From CAZYQW01 sp964649825 (lineage in GTDB: Bacteria; Planctomycetota; B15-G4; JADJEK01): 64,000 bases of DNA. The stretch covers positions 62,001-126,000 of the forward strand of contig CAZYQW010000094.1 in assembly GCA_964649825.1 (NCBI GenBank), in the 5' to 3' direction. How positions within the stretch are numbered: the stretch's first letter is position 1; each line of letters starts with the position of its first letter. Both the position numbers and the translations under genes were made by a program. Below the pieces are notes generated by a model. The model did no database searches, was not told the origin of the DNA, and saw nothing but the letters and a program-made list of their open reading frames with translations. This document shows positions 1 through 9,845 of the stretch, piece by piece.

Positions 1-192
1 GCCCGCGTCGTCGCCGCCGTTCCGGTCGGAGCCGCGGAGAGCCTCGCCGACCTGTCCTCCGACGTGGACGAAGTGGTCTGCCTTGCGACCCCCGAGCCGT
101 TCGGCGCGATCGGCCGGTTCTACCGCGAGTTCGACGCGGTGTCCGACGCCGAGGTGACGCGGGTCCTGACGTTCCACGCGACGGCCGAGTGA
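1..192 (+). CDS. Phosphoribosyltransferase, C-terminal fragment (cut by window edge)
   Basis: Only the last 63 residues are inside the window; the start lies upstream. The visible part contains the stretch AVPVGAAES followed by DEVVCLATPEPFGAIGRFY and an acidic tail. This is how the C-terminus of the COG1926-type predicted phosphoribosyltransferases reads (the 'P.p.f.aVG.wY.dF' ending). The enzyme class transfers phosphoribosyl groups, but the substrate of this subfamily is unknown. It converges with rimP, 43 bases away. The assignment rests on the tail alone, so the catalytic PRPP loop cannot be checked here. Confidence 0.7.
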   Translation, partial: ARVVAAVPVGAAESLADLSSDVDEVVCLATPEPFGAIGRFYREFDAVSDAEVTRVLTFHATAE

Positions 193-235
193 CGCCGGCC
201 GGCGGACGCGCGCGCACCGGTGCGAGCGGCGCCCG

Positions 236-757
236 TCAGCGCTTCGACGGCTCGAGGCGGATGGACTCGATCTCGTGCGGGGCAAGCGTCCGCTCGTGGC
301 CGGCCTCGTCGCGGACGCGCGGCGCGTGCCCGTCCGCACCGACGAGCACGAACCGGCTCGAGCTCCGTCCGTCGACCGGAGTCCTCCACGCCACGCGGAC
401 CGCCTCGCCCCGGAAGCGATCGAAGTGACGGGCGGTCGTCAGCAGCCGGCGCTCGCCGGGTGAGTCGAACTCGATCGAGAACGTGCCCGGGTCGACGTCG
501 GCGTCGCGCAGTCCTTTGCGGATGCCGCGGACCAGCGAAGTGAGCAGTTGGGTGTCGACCGGTCTTGCCTCGCGATCGATCACGACTCGCAGGACCCGGT
601 GCTCCGTGAGGCTCAGCTCGAGGATCTCGGCGTCGCCATCGGCCACTGCCTGCTGGACGATCTCCTCGACGAGGCGGCGCGGCGGGGCCGGAGCGTTGCC
701 GCCGGGACGGAGGGACTTCTTGCGGATCGGGCGTCGACGGCGGTCGTTCGGTTTCAT
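236..757 (-). CDS. rimP: Ribosome maturation factor RimP
   Basis: Protein of 173 residues, within the usual RimP length of 150-200. RimP is a cytoplasmic factor needed for maturation of the 30S ribosomal subunit. After a basic, proline-rich leader (residues 1-28) comes the RimP N-domain: LSLTEHRVLRVVIDRE (about 48-63), the region leading to EFDSPGERRLL (about 98-108, matching the family 'vSSPGldRpL') and HFDRFRGEAVRV. The C-terminal SH3-like part is present (VGADGHAPRVRDE). The gene is alone, convergent with the phosphoribosyltransferase and divergent from the fatty-acid transporter. In most bacteria rimP heads the nusA-infB operon, so this placement is unusual. No clear Shine-Dalgarno precedes the ATG at 757. 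Confidence 0.88.
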   Translation of the reverse strand: MKPNDRRRRPIRKKSLRPGGNAPAPPRRLVEEIVQQAVADGDAEILELSLTEHRVLRVVIDREARPVDTQLLTSLVRGIRKGLRDADVDPGTFSIEFDSPGERRLLTTARHFDRFRGEAVRVAWRTPVDGRSSSRFVLVGADGHAPRVRDEAGHERTLAPHEIESIRLEPSKR

Positions 758-920
758 GGGCGGCGGGGTTGGTTCCGGCGGGCGACGTTGCGTCGTTCGA
801 TGGAATCGCAGGGGTTCCCGTCGGACATCGCGCGCTCCGTCGTTCCCGGCCCGGGGTTTCGGGCTCGAATCCGCGGATCATACCTTTCCGGAGCGGCCTC
901 GCGCTCCTACGCTCCGGCCA

Positions 921-2255
921 ATGCTCGCGCGGATCGCCACCGGCCTCAGTCGCTTTTCGTCGCGTTGGGTTCCCGACGCGTGGATCATCGCGGTCCTGTT
1001 GACCGTCTTCACGGCCGGGCTCGCGATCGCCGTCACCGATTCAGGGCCGGTCGACGTGGTGCGTCATTGGGGCGACGGGTTCTGGAAGCTCCTCGAGTTC
1101 GCGATGCAGATGAGCCTGATCATCATGACCGGCTACGTCGTCTCGACGGCGCCGCTGATCCAGCGAATGCTCGAGCGGGCGGCCGGTCTCGCGAAGTCCC
1201 CGCGCGGCGCGGTCGCGCTGATGGCGGTCGTGTCGCTCGTGCTCGGGTGGCTCAACTGGGGCCTCTCCATCGCGGCGTCCGCGGTCTTCGTGAGACACGT
1301 GGCGCGGCGCCAACCCGGCGTCGACTATCGACTGCTGGTCTGCGCGGCCTACTTCGGCGTCGCGACCATCTGGCACGCGGGGCTCTCCGGATCGGCGCCG
1401 CTCAGCGTGGCGACCGCGGGGCATCCGTTCGTCGAGACGATGGGCGTGATCCCGATCTCCGAGAGCGTGTTCCATCCGTTCAACCTCGGCTTGTCGCTCG
1501 TCGTGCTCGTCGTCATGCCGCTCCTCGTGTTCGCGCTCCACCCGCCGCCCGAGGACGCGGTGAGGGTCGACCCGCGAAGCATCGAGGTCGACGCGGCGCC
1601 GAGTGCGCCGGCCGCGGGGCGGTCCCCCGCGCGATGGATCGAGGAGTCGCCGATCATCAACTGGACGATCGCGGCGGCCGCGTTCGCGTGGCTCGGCCTC
1701 GAGTTTCATGCGAAGGGGGTCGACGCGCTCAACCTCAACGTCGTCAACTTCACCTTCCTCGCGATCGCGGTGCTGCTCCACCGCAACCCGTCGTCGTTCC
1801 TCGGAGCGGCGTCCGACTCGGGGCGCTTCATCTGGGGGATCGCGATCCAGTTTCCGTTCTACGCGGGGATCCTCGGCATCCTGAGCCAGAGCGGGCTCTC
1901 GGTCTGGATCTCCGAACGGTTCCAGTCGCTCGCGACGCCGGGGACCTACCCGGCGTTCGTGCTGGTCTATTCGGGGTTCCTGAACTACATCGTCCCGTCG
2001 GGCGGGTCGCAGTGGGCGGTGAGCGGCGAGTACATCATGCAGGCCGCGAACGACCTTGGCGTCGGTTACGACAAGGCGCTGATCGCGTTCGCTTGGGGCG
2101 ACATGTCGACGAACCTGATCCAGCCGTTCTGGGCGATTCCGCTGCTCGGTATCGCCGGGCTGCGCTTCCGCGACATCATGGGGTACAGCGTGCTGCTCTT
2201 TCTGCTCTACATGGCACTGCTGATCGTCGCGTTCCTCGGGTTGGGGTTTCTCTGA
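921..2255 (+). CDS. Short-chain fatty acid transporter, AtoE family
   Basis: A protein of 444 residues with about 11-12 hydrophobic segments, so an inner-membrane transporter. The sequence matches the AtoE/ScFAT family, believed to import acetoacetate, butyrate and other short-chain acids. Supporting stretches are WVPDAWIIAVLLT near the N-terminus, ASAVFVRHVARR, the AGLSGSAPL loop and the highly characteristic SGGSQWAVSGEYIMQAA segment (about 366-382). The frame is open far upstream of 921, but the ATG at 921 gives the family's usual N-terminus (MLARIATGLSRFSSRWVP), while earlier codons give an arginine-rich shadow sequence. It stands alone between rimP and a convergent secreted protein. Confidence 0.85.
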   Translation: MLARIATGLSRFSSRWVPDAWIIAVLLTVFTAGLAIAVTDSGPVDVVRHWGDGFWKLLEFAMQMSLIIMTGYVVSTAPLIQRMLERAAGLAKSPRGAVALMAVVSLVLGWLNWGLSIAASAVFVRHVARRQPGVDYRLLVCAAYFGVATIWHAGLSGSAPLSVATAGHPFVETMGVIPISESVFHPFNLGLSLVVLVVMPLLVFALHPPPEDAVRVDPRSIEVDAAPSAPAAGRSPARWIEESPIINWTIAAAAFAWLGLEFHAKGVDALNLNVVNFTFLAIAVLLHRNPSSFLGAASDSGRFIWGIAIQFPFYAGILGILSQSGLSVWISERFQSLATPGTYPAFVLVYSGFLNYIVPSGGSQWAVSGEYIMQAANDLGVGYDKALIAFAWGDMSTNLIQPFWAIPLLGIAGLRFRDIMGYSVLLFLLYMALLIVAFLGLGFL

Positions 2256-2282
2256 TCGCGTACGCGGCCCGGCCGCGAAGTC

Positions 2283-3167
2283 CTACTTGCCGTCCTCGTT
2301 CTCGTCATCGACCACCGGCGTCCGTTCGAAGAGGCGGATCGGCACGTCGAAGTGGTACGACGTCCGTCCGACCACGAACTCGAACGTCGCGGTCTCGCGG
2401 CCGCTGGCGATCGTGTGCACGAGCTCGTCGCTTTTCGCCTTCGCCTCGCCGATCTGCCCCTCGATGCGAAGCGGTGCCAGCAAGACCTCGGGCGGCGGCC
2501 AGATCCACAGCTCGGTCGTCTCGCCGCCGCCGAGGACGCAGCGCATCGGATGAGAGAGCGACTTCGACTCCACCTTCGCGACGCAGAGCCCCTCCTCCTC
2601 GATGAGGCGCGCCATCTCCTCGACGTCGGTGCGTTCGAGGTAGGTCGACGTGAACGCGTGTTTGCCGATCTTCGCCTTCAGGGTGCGGCTGGGCGCGGTT
2701 CGAAACGGCTTCTCGAGGTGGCGTCGACCGAGGCCGATCACGAAGACGTAGCCGTCGTCCGTCTTCTTCATCTCGAGCGCGAGGCGAGGGTGTGCTTCCT
2801 TCTCGTCGAGCCAGACGAGCGGGAAGCTGGTCCGCGCCTCGTACGGGCCGGCGTTGTAGTTCAGCCCGTCGCGGTGGACGACCAGGTCCCACGCTTCGGC
2901 GCTCCGGCAGATGATCCCGAGGTTGTAGTCGCCCGGGAAGACGATCGCGTCGTCGAAGATCAAGCCGGGTTGCGTCGATATCGTGGTCGGAGGGTTGCTG
3001 CCGAGCCGCCAGATCATTCCCTCGACGATCTGGTCCTCCCACTCCGGTCTCCACGTCGGCGCGCCGTACTTGATCGTCACCTTGCCGCCCGGCTTCGCTT
3101 TGAGCTCGGCCGTGTCCGGGGCGAGGGCGGGGCCGAGCAGAAGGAACGCGGTCCAGATCGCGATCAT
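2283..3167 (-). CDS. Secreted DUF2911-like protein
   Basis: Protein of 294 residues beginning with a probable signal peptide (MIAIWTAFLLLGPALA). The central part, LIFDDAIVFPGDYNLGIICRS, then EAWDLVVHRDGLNYNAG (about 90-125), resembles the DUF2911 pattern in which 'lpaGtYsL.tip....W.lilN' is followed by a beta sandwich. Function is unknown; such proteins are secreted or periplasmic. A GGAG lies 7 bases before the ATG. The gene is divergent from tkt (253 bases apart) and nearly touches the fatty-acid transporter end to end. The DUF2911 link is by pattern only and could be wrong. Confidence 0.6.
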   Translation of the reverse strand: MIAIWTAFLLLGPALAPDTAELKAKPGGKVTIKYGAPTWRPEWEDQIVEGMIWRLGSNPPTTISTQPGLIFDDAIVFPGDYNLGIICRSAEAWDLVVHRDGLNYNAGPYEARTSFPLVWLDEKEAHPRLALEMKKTDDGYVFVIGLGRRHLEKPFRTAPSRTLKAKIGKHAFTSTYLERTDVEEMARLIEEEGLCVAKVESKSLSHPMRCVLGGGETTELWIWPPPEVLLAPLRIEGQIGEAKAKSDELVHTIASGRETATFEFVVGRTSYHFDVPIRLFERTPVVDDENEDGK

Positions 3168-3420
3168 GACGAGACTCCACGACGCGGTGCACGAGACGTG
3201 ACCCTACGCTCGACCGGTCCGTCTGTCACCATCCATGGCACTGGCGCGGTCACAGAGCGGGCCCTGAGGCGCGCCACGGGCGCGGCGGCGGGACGAACGG
3301 GGCGACGCGGCCGGTGGGCGCGTGGGCCGCCCGAGCTTCCGTCGCGGCATTCGATCGGTATGTTGGCTGTGCCGGGTACGACCCGACGCGACTCCCCTCA
3401 GCAGGATGGACAGGACGGGC

Positions 3421-5439
3421 ATGGCGGCCACTGGAAGCGACCTCGACCGACTCGCGGTCAACACGATCCGAACGCTCTCGATCGACATGGTGCAGAAGGC
3501 GGACTCGGGACATCCGGGGCTGCCGCTCGGCGCGGCGCCGATGGCGTACGTGCTCTGGTCGCGGCACCTGAAGCACGATCCGTCCGATCCGCGCTGGCCC
3601 GACCGCGACCGCTTCGTCCTTTCGGCCGGGCATGGCAGCGCGCTGCTCTACAGCCTGCTGCATCTGTTCGGGTACGACCTGACGATGGACGACGTGAAGT
3701 CGTTCCGCCAGTGGGGGAGCCGGACGCCCGGCCACCCCGAGGCGTTCCTCACGCCCGGGGTCGAGGCGACGACCGGGCCGCTCGGCCAAGGGACCGCGAA
3801 TGCGGTCGGGATGGCGCTCGCGGAGCGGGCGCTCGCGCACCGCTTCAACCGCGCCGGCGACCCGATCGTCGACCACCACACGTACGCGATCGTGTCGGAC
3901 GGCGACCTGATGGAAGGGATCTCGTCGGAGGCGGCGTCGATCGCGGGCCACCTCCGCCTCGGCAAGCTCGTGTACCTGTACGACTCGAACGACGTGTCGC
4001 TCGACGGACCGTTGTCGATGGCGTTCTCCGAGGACGTCGCCAAGCGGTACGAAGCGTGCGGCTGGCACGTCCTGAAGGTCGAGGACGGCGACCACGACCT
4101 CGACGCGATCGACCGCGCGCTCCAGGACGCGAAGGCGGAGACGGCGCGTCCGTCGCTCATCATCGTGACGACGACCATCGGGTTCGGCTCACCGAACAAG
4201 GCCGGCACGTCGGAGGCGCACGGCTCGCCGCTCGGCGTCGAGGAGGTCGCGAAGACGAAGGCCGCGCTCGGATGGTCGACGACCGAGTCGTTCTTCGTGC
4301 CCGACGCGGCGCGCCCCGCGTTCGCGGCGGCCGCCGAGCGCGGGCGCGCGGCGAAGGAGGAGTGGACGGCGCGGTTCGACGCGTTCGCCTCCGCCGACCC
4401 CGACCTCGCGGCGGAGTGGCGCCGAGGGATCGCGAACGAGCTCCCGTCCGGGTTCGCCGACGGGCTGACCGAGTTCCCGGCCGGCGAGAAGGTCGCGACG
4501 CGCAAGGCGGCGGGGGTCGCGCTGAACGACCTCGCGAAGCGCGTCCCCGCGATCCTCGGCGGCGACGCCGACCTTTCAGGATCGACGAACACGTCGATCA
4601 AGGGCGCCGCGTCGTTCGACGGCGCGACCGGCGCGGGACGGAACATCCACTTCGGCGTACGCGAGCACGCGATGGGCGCGATCACGAACGGCATGGCGTT
4701 CCACGCCGGGCTGCGCCCGTACACCGCGACGTTCTTCGTCTTCTCCGATTACATGCGTCCCGCGATCCGGCTCGCCGCGCTGAACCATCTGCCGGTCGTC
4801 TTCGTCTTCACGCACGACTCGGTCGCGCTCGGCGAGGACGGACCGACGCACCAGCCGGTCGAACACCTGATGTCCCTGCGCGTGATGCCGAACCTCGACG
4901 TGGTGCGTCCCGCCGACGCGAACGAGGCGGCGCAGGCGTGGCGGTACGCGCTCGAGCGGACGGAGGGGCCGACCGCGCTCGTGCTCTCGCGGCAGGGTCT
5001 CGAGACGCTCGACCGAACCGTCGTGGCGCCCGCGAGCGAGCTCTCGCGCGGTGGCTACGTCCTCGCCGAGGCGGTGGGCGGCGCGCCGGCGGCCGTCGTG
5101 ATCGGCACCGGCTCCGAGGTCGGCGTGGCGCTCGCGGCGAAGGCGCGGCTCGAGGCCGACGGCGTTCCGACGCGCGTCGTCTCGATGCCGTGCTGCGAGG
5201 CGTTCGATCGCCAGGACGAGACGTACCGGCGGAGCGTCCTGCCGTCCGACGTCCCGACCCGTGTGGCGGTCGAGGCCGGCGCGACCCGCGGCTGGGAGCG
5301 CTACGTGGGCGATCGCGGTGCCGTCGTGGGCCTGGATCGCTTCGGGGCGTCGGCCCCGGGCGGCGAGAACCTGACGCGGCTCGGCGTCACGGCGGACGCC
5401 GTGGTCGACGCGGTGAAGCGGCTCCACGCCCAGCAATGA
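3421..5439 (+). CDS. tkt: Transketolase
   Basis: Thiamine-diphosphate enzyme of the non-oxidative pentose phosphate pathway and Calvin cycle, moving two-carbon ketol units between sugar phosphates. At 672 residues it has full family length. Visible motifs are the N-terminal IDMVQKADSGHPGLPLGAAP, SAGHGSALLYSLLHL, GPLGQG, the ThDP motif beginning SDGDLMEG and ending at the Asn in YDSNDVSLDG, the pyrimidine-domain HDSVALGEDGPTHQPVEHL with catalytic His and Glu, and the C-terminal ATRGWERYVG. Start choice: the ATG at 3421 (MAATGSDLDRLA) has an AGGA just upstream; an in-frame ATG at 3406 would add five residues. The stop overlaps the next gene's ATG (ATGA). Confidence 0.95.
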   Translation: MAATGSDLDRLAVNTIRTLSIDMVQKADSGHPGLPLGAAPMAYVLWSRHLKHDPSDPRWPDRDRFVLSAGHGSALLYSLLHLFGYDLTMDDVKSFRQWGSRTPGHPEAFLTPGVEATTGPLGQGTANAVGMALAERALAHRFNRAGDPIVDHHTYAIVSDGDLMEGISSEAASIAGHLRLGKLVYLYDSNDVSLDGPLSMAFSEDVAKRYEACGWHVLKVEDGDHDLDAIDRALQDAKAETARPSLIIVTTTIGFGSPNKAGTSEAHGSPLGVEEVAKTKAALGWSTTESFFVPDAARPAFAAAAERGRAAKEEWTARFDAFASADPDLAAEWRRGIANELPSGFADGLTEFPAGEKVATRKAAGVALNDLAKRVPAILGGDADLSGSTNTSIKGAASFDGATGAGRNIHFGVREHAMGAITNGMAFHAGLRPYTATFFVFSDYMRPAIRLAALNHLPVVFVFTHDSVALGEDGPTHQPVEHLMSLRVMPNLDVVRPADANEAAQAWRYALERTEGPTALVLSRQGLETLDRTVVAPASELSRGGYVLAEAVGGAPAAVVIGTGSEVGVALAAKARLEADGVPTRVVSMPCCEAFDRQDETYRRSVLPSDVPTRVAVEAGATRGWERYVGDRGAVVGLDRFGASAPGGENLTRLGVTADAVVDAVKRLHAQQ

Positions 5440-5924
5440 AGCCGGACCTGCTCGTCGCCGAGTTCCTCGACTCCGAGGCGGGCCGCGTCGCGCCGCCGAG
5501 CGGCGCCAGCGACAAGCGACGCGGCGCGCTCCTTCTCTGCCGCGTCGCGCTCGAGGATCACGGAGCCGAACCGCGCCTGCTCGACGGCGAACAGGTGCGG
5601 GCGTTGCTGCTCGAGGGCGTCGCGCGGCGGCTCGGCGCGGGCGACGAGCTGGCGGCGTCGATGCCGGAGCTCGCGCGGGCGTTCTTTCGGTTCGTGGCGG
5701 AGACCCAGATGGCGCCGAACGCGTTCGAGGTCGAGATGACGCTGTCGACGATCGACGCCGCGTTCATCGACGCCGCGCGCTCGGTCGCTCCGGGCGAGCG
5801 GATCGCGGGGAGGACCGAGACGGTGCGCCATCGCGCCGACAAGGTCGGCCGCAACGACGCGTGCCCGTGCGGCAGCGGGAAGAAGTTCAAGCAGTGCTGC
5901 ATGAAGCTCGGGGGCGGATCGTGA
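5436..5924 (+). CDS. SEC-C metal-binding motif protein
   Basis: A 162-residue protein whose last 20 residues contain the SEC-C zinc-binding motif CPCGSGKKFKQCC (Cys143, Cys145, Cys154, Cys155). SEC-C occurs at the SecA C-terminus and as a tail on many small proteins, where it is thought to bind zinc and contact ribosomes or partner proteins. The first 130 residues are helical-looking, acidic and unrecognised. The start overlaps the transketolase stop as ATGA, and the stop overlaps the GTG of the phosphatase downstream, so the three genes are translationally coupled. No link between this motif and transketolase is known; the role is open. Confidence 0.8.
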   Translation: MKPDLLVAEFLDSEAGRVAPPSGASDKRRGALLLCRVALEDHGAEPRLLDGEQVRALLLEGVARRLGAGDELAASMPELARAFFRFVAETQMAPNAFEVEMTLSTIDAAFIDAARSVAPGERIAGRTETVRHRADKVGRNDACPCGSGKKFKQCCMKLGGGS

Positions 5925-6661
5925 GCCGAGGCCGGCGGATCTTCGTCGGTGACCTGCAGGGATGTCGCGAGCCGCTCGAGCGCTTGCTCGAAGCGGTTCG
6001 GTTCGACGACGCCGCGGACCGGCTCCTCGTCGCCGGGGACGTCGTCAACAAGGGTCCGGACAACGCCGGCGCGATCCGCCTCGTCCGCGACGTCGGCGGC
6101 GAGGCCGTGCTCGGCAACCACGACGTGCACCTGCTCGACGCTGCGGCCGGGCGGTCGAAGGTCCGAGAGGGCGACACGTTCGGCGACGTGCTGGCGGCCG
6201 ACGATCGCGACGAGCTGCTTGGCTGGCTGCGGGCGCGTCCGCTTCTCGTCGTCTTCGACGACGTCGTGCTGGTGCACGCGGGGATGCACCCGGATTGGAC
6301 CGACCCGGTCGCGTGGGCGGCGAGGTTGCGCGAGCGGTTCGAGGCGTGCCTCGACCGCGGCGAGTCGCCGCTGCGGGACGAGGCGGTGCGATTCGCGTTG
6401 ACCGTCCGCTACTGCACGCCCGACGGCGAGATCTCCGCGCAGGAGTGGCCGCCTCCCGGCCCGCCGTACTCGAACTGGATGGACCTCTACCGCGGCAAGC
6501 GCACCGTCGTCTTCGGGCACCACGCCCGGCAGGGCTTCGTGCGGCGCGGTCGCGCCATCGGGCTCGACAGCGGCTGCGTCTATGGGAACGCGCTCTCCGC
6601 GTGGATCGCCGAGGAGGACCGGGTGGTGGGGGTCCCGGGAATGAGGAGTGGAGCAGGGTGA
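5921..6661 (+). CDS. ApaH-like symmetrical dinucleoside-tetraphosphatase family protein
   Basis: Calcineurin-like phosphoesterase of 246 residues. The motif order is that of ApaH, which hydrolyses Ap4A to two ADP: GDLQGC (metal ligands), GDVVNKGPDN (family GDLVaRGP.S), GNHDVHLL, VHAGMHPDW, FGHHARQG and the closing GLDSGCVYGNALSAW. The ApaH length is usually 270-280, so it is slightly short. Start: GTG at 5921 overlaps the upstream TGA (GTGA) and begins directly before the first strand, RRIFVGDLQ. The C-terminal residues run into the repeat islet; element A starts nine bases after the stop. Family membership is clear, but Ap4A is inferred as substrate; other protein or nucleotide phosphatases share the fold. 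Confidence 0.85.
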   Translation: MSRGRRIFVGDLQGCREPLERLLEAVRFDDAADRLLVAGDVVNKGPDNAGAIRLVRDVGGEAVLGNHDVHLLDAAAGRSKVREGDTFGDVLAADDRDELLGWLRARPLLVVFDDVVLVHAGMHPDWTDPVAWAARLRERFEACLDRGESPLRDEAVRFALTVRYCTPDGEISAQEWPPPGPPYSNWMDLYRGKRTVVFGHHARQGFVRRGRAIGLDSGCVYGNALSAWIAEEDRVVGVPGMRSGAG

Positions 6662-6669
6662 CGGGGATG

Positions 6670-6824
6670 GGCGGGCGGAGCGGGTCGATCGGGCCGCGTT
6701 CGCTCGGACAGTCCTCGCTCGGAGGGTGGCGAAGGGGTTGCGGGGAGGGGCTTTGGTGAGTCGATGGTGGGCGGCTCGCTGCGGAACTCGCTCGGCGCGG
6801 CCCGATCGACCCGCTCCGCCCGCC
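6670..6824. repeat. MITE-like element, copy A, with 29 bp perfect terminal inverted repeats
   Basis: The left end (6670-6698) and right end (6796-6824) are exact reverse complements over 29 bases; the arm begins GGCGGGCGGAGCGGGTCGAT. About 97 bases lie between the arms. A second copy in opposite orientation is at 7962-8120. The element starts nine bases after the ApaH-like gene stops. It has no coding capacity of its own. It could be a non-autonomous mobile element or a species-specific palindromic repeat that folds as RNA. Confidence 0.85.
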
Positions 6825-6891
6825 GGTGGCGGCGGGGCGTTCCCGGACTGGGGTTGCAGAGGAATTGAAAGGTGGCGCTGCGCGCCGCCAC

Positions 6892-7312
6892 CGTTACTCG
6901 CCGGCGGTCGTTCCTCCGCCACCTGTCGGAGTCGAAGTCCTCGTGAGGATCTGGCTACGAGGCGCACCGGATCTCTTCCTCCAGTCGGCGCTTCGTGGTA
7001 CTGCTTCTGCCGTGGAGCAATACCCAGGCTCCGGTTCGCCGGGCAAGCCGTCGAAGTACCAGCCGGACCTCTGTCGGTGCGACCTCGAAGGCGAGGGATC
7101 CTATGGGAGATTCCGGATGTTGGCGCGCAGGCGCTGCAGGACGAGGCGCCACTCGGCCTTCGCCACTTCGACCGGCCGCAGGTTCGAACAGCCCTGCGCG
7201 CCATCCTGGCGCTTGCCGGCCAGGGGATGATCGAGTCGGAGATCCTCTTCCGCAGCATCCGCTCGCTCCGTTCGGGAGCGTGCCGCCGAGGTCCATCCAG
7301 AATCGTGGGCAG
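6892..7312. other. Gene-poor stretch, no recognisable gene
   Basis: Sequence between repeat copy A and the SBBP remnant. I read all six frames and found no protein family, start with a ribosome binding site or stem-loop that I would defend. Short frames on the minus strand around 6960-7270 look protein-like (for example FEVAPTEVRLVLRRLARRTG, and in another frame RPVEVAKAEWRLVLQRLRA) but they break frame, which suggests decayed coding sequence. Confidence 0.5.
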
Positions 7313-7841
7313 GTCGAGGATCCCGTCCGGTTCAGCTTGATGGATCCGGCGGCGACTCTGTTCGTGCTCGACCACTCGTTCCTGTGGCACCTCGTGCAAC
7401 GGCGCGGACTACGCGTTCGACGTCGCGATCGATGACCTCGGGTTCGCGTACGTCTGCGGCTCGACCGCGTCGTTGGCGACGAGCCTGCCGTTTCCGCCGA
7501 CGACCGGCGGGGTGGTCGAACCGACGGTCTCCGCTCCCCCCGGTGTGAACTTCATCGCGGCGCCGTTCGTGATCAAACTGAACACCACGGGGACGGCGCA
7601 GGTCTGGTCGACGTACATCTGCGCGCAGATCGTGACACCGTTCGATCCGAGCCCCTCCGCGTCGGCGACCGAGATTCGGCTGGACGGCAGCGGCCGGCCG
7701 ACGATCGTCGGGCAGACGGAGTACCGGTTCGCGATCCAGAGCGGCACGAATACATTCGACGCGGGCTATTCCGGCGGGATGTTGGATGCGCTCGTCGCGC
7801 AACTTGCATCGGACGGAACGAGCTGCCGTGGACCCGAGTGA
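7313..7841 (+). pseudogene. SBBP beta-propeller protein remnant, frameshifted
   Basis: From about 7398 one frame reads GADYAFDVAIDDLGFAYVCG then a Ser/Thr-rich turn and FPPTTGG. This fits the SBBP (seven-bladed propeller) repeat, usually 'G.Dya.diavDssGnvYvtG.T.S.dFPtt'. The preceding strand, FSLMDPAATLFVLDHSFL, matches the expected end of the previous repeat ('kldpsGs.lvYstfLgG') but lies in a different frame, so a small indel sits near 7383. After the repeat the frame runs on to a TGA at 7839-7841. Only about one and a half repeats remain and there is no start or signal peptide. It is therefore the broken tail of a secreted propeller protein, lying between two inverted repeat elements. Confidence 0.7.
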
Positions 7842-7961
7842 TCTCATCGTGATCACGGGACTCACGCGGTCGCGCACCCACGATTCATGAGAGCGCGCAG
7901 CGCCACGTTCTCTCTCTTTCTTTTCGCCCCCCTCGAGCCCGCGCACGCATCGTGGCGTCCA

Positions 7962-8120
7962 GGCGGGCGGAGCGGGTCGATCGGGCCGCGCCGAGCGAGT
8001 TCCGCAGCGAGCCGCCCACGCATCCCCCAACCAAAGCTCCCCCCCCCGCAACCCCTTCGCCCGCACCCCGAGCGAGGACTGTCCGAGCGAACGCGGCCCG
8101 ATCGCCCCGCTCCGCCCGCC
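7962..8120. repeat. MITE-like element, copy B, inverted relative to copy A
   Basis: Arms at 7962-7990 and 8092-8120 are 29 bases each with one mismatch. The core, read on the minus strand, is closely similar to the core of copy A, with shared runs such as TTCGCTCGGACAGTCCTCGC and GCGGCTCGCTGCGGAACTCG. Outside the right-hand arm of A and the left-hand arm of B both copies carry a GCGCGCAGCGCCAC stretch at a similar distance (about 65-75 bases), so the repeated unit probably extends beyond the arms. Confidence 0.85.
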
Positions 8121-8164
8121 CGACCCGCGATCAGCACCCTCGCCGTGCTCACAGAATTCCTGAT

Positions 8165-8193
8165 TTGGCGGAGTCGCCGGCGGCCGATAGGTT
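8165..8193 (+). promoter_or_regulatory. Possible sigma-70-like promoter before the carboxylase operon
   Basis: TTGGCG (8165-8170) and TAGGTT (8188-8193) are separated by 17 bases, about 42 bases before the carboxyltransferase ATG. It lies just downstream of repeat copy B. This is a pattern match only; the consensus of this organism is unknown. Confidence 0.3.
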
Positions 8194-8234
8194 GACCGCC
8201 CACGCCGAGTTCGAGAGCGAAGAGACGTCGCACG

Positions 8235-9844
<1,610 letters not shown>

Positions 9845-9845
<1 letters not shown>

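Noticed and set aside
2352..5435. Long plus-strand frame running into the SEC-C gene
   Set aside because: The part before 5436 is out-of-frame text across the DUF2911-like gene and transketolase; only the last 162 codons look like protein.
6580..6891. Possible 103-residue protein on the minus strand, matched by a similar 102-residue frame at 7887-8195
   Set aside because: The resemblance comes from the two copies of the inverted repeat element; the translation is Pro/Arg/Ser-rich and covers the repeat arms.
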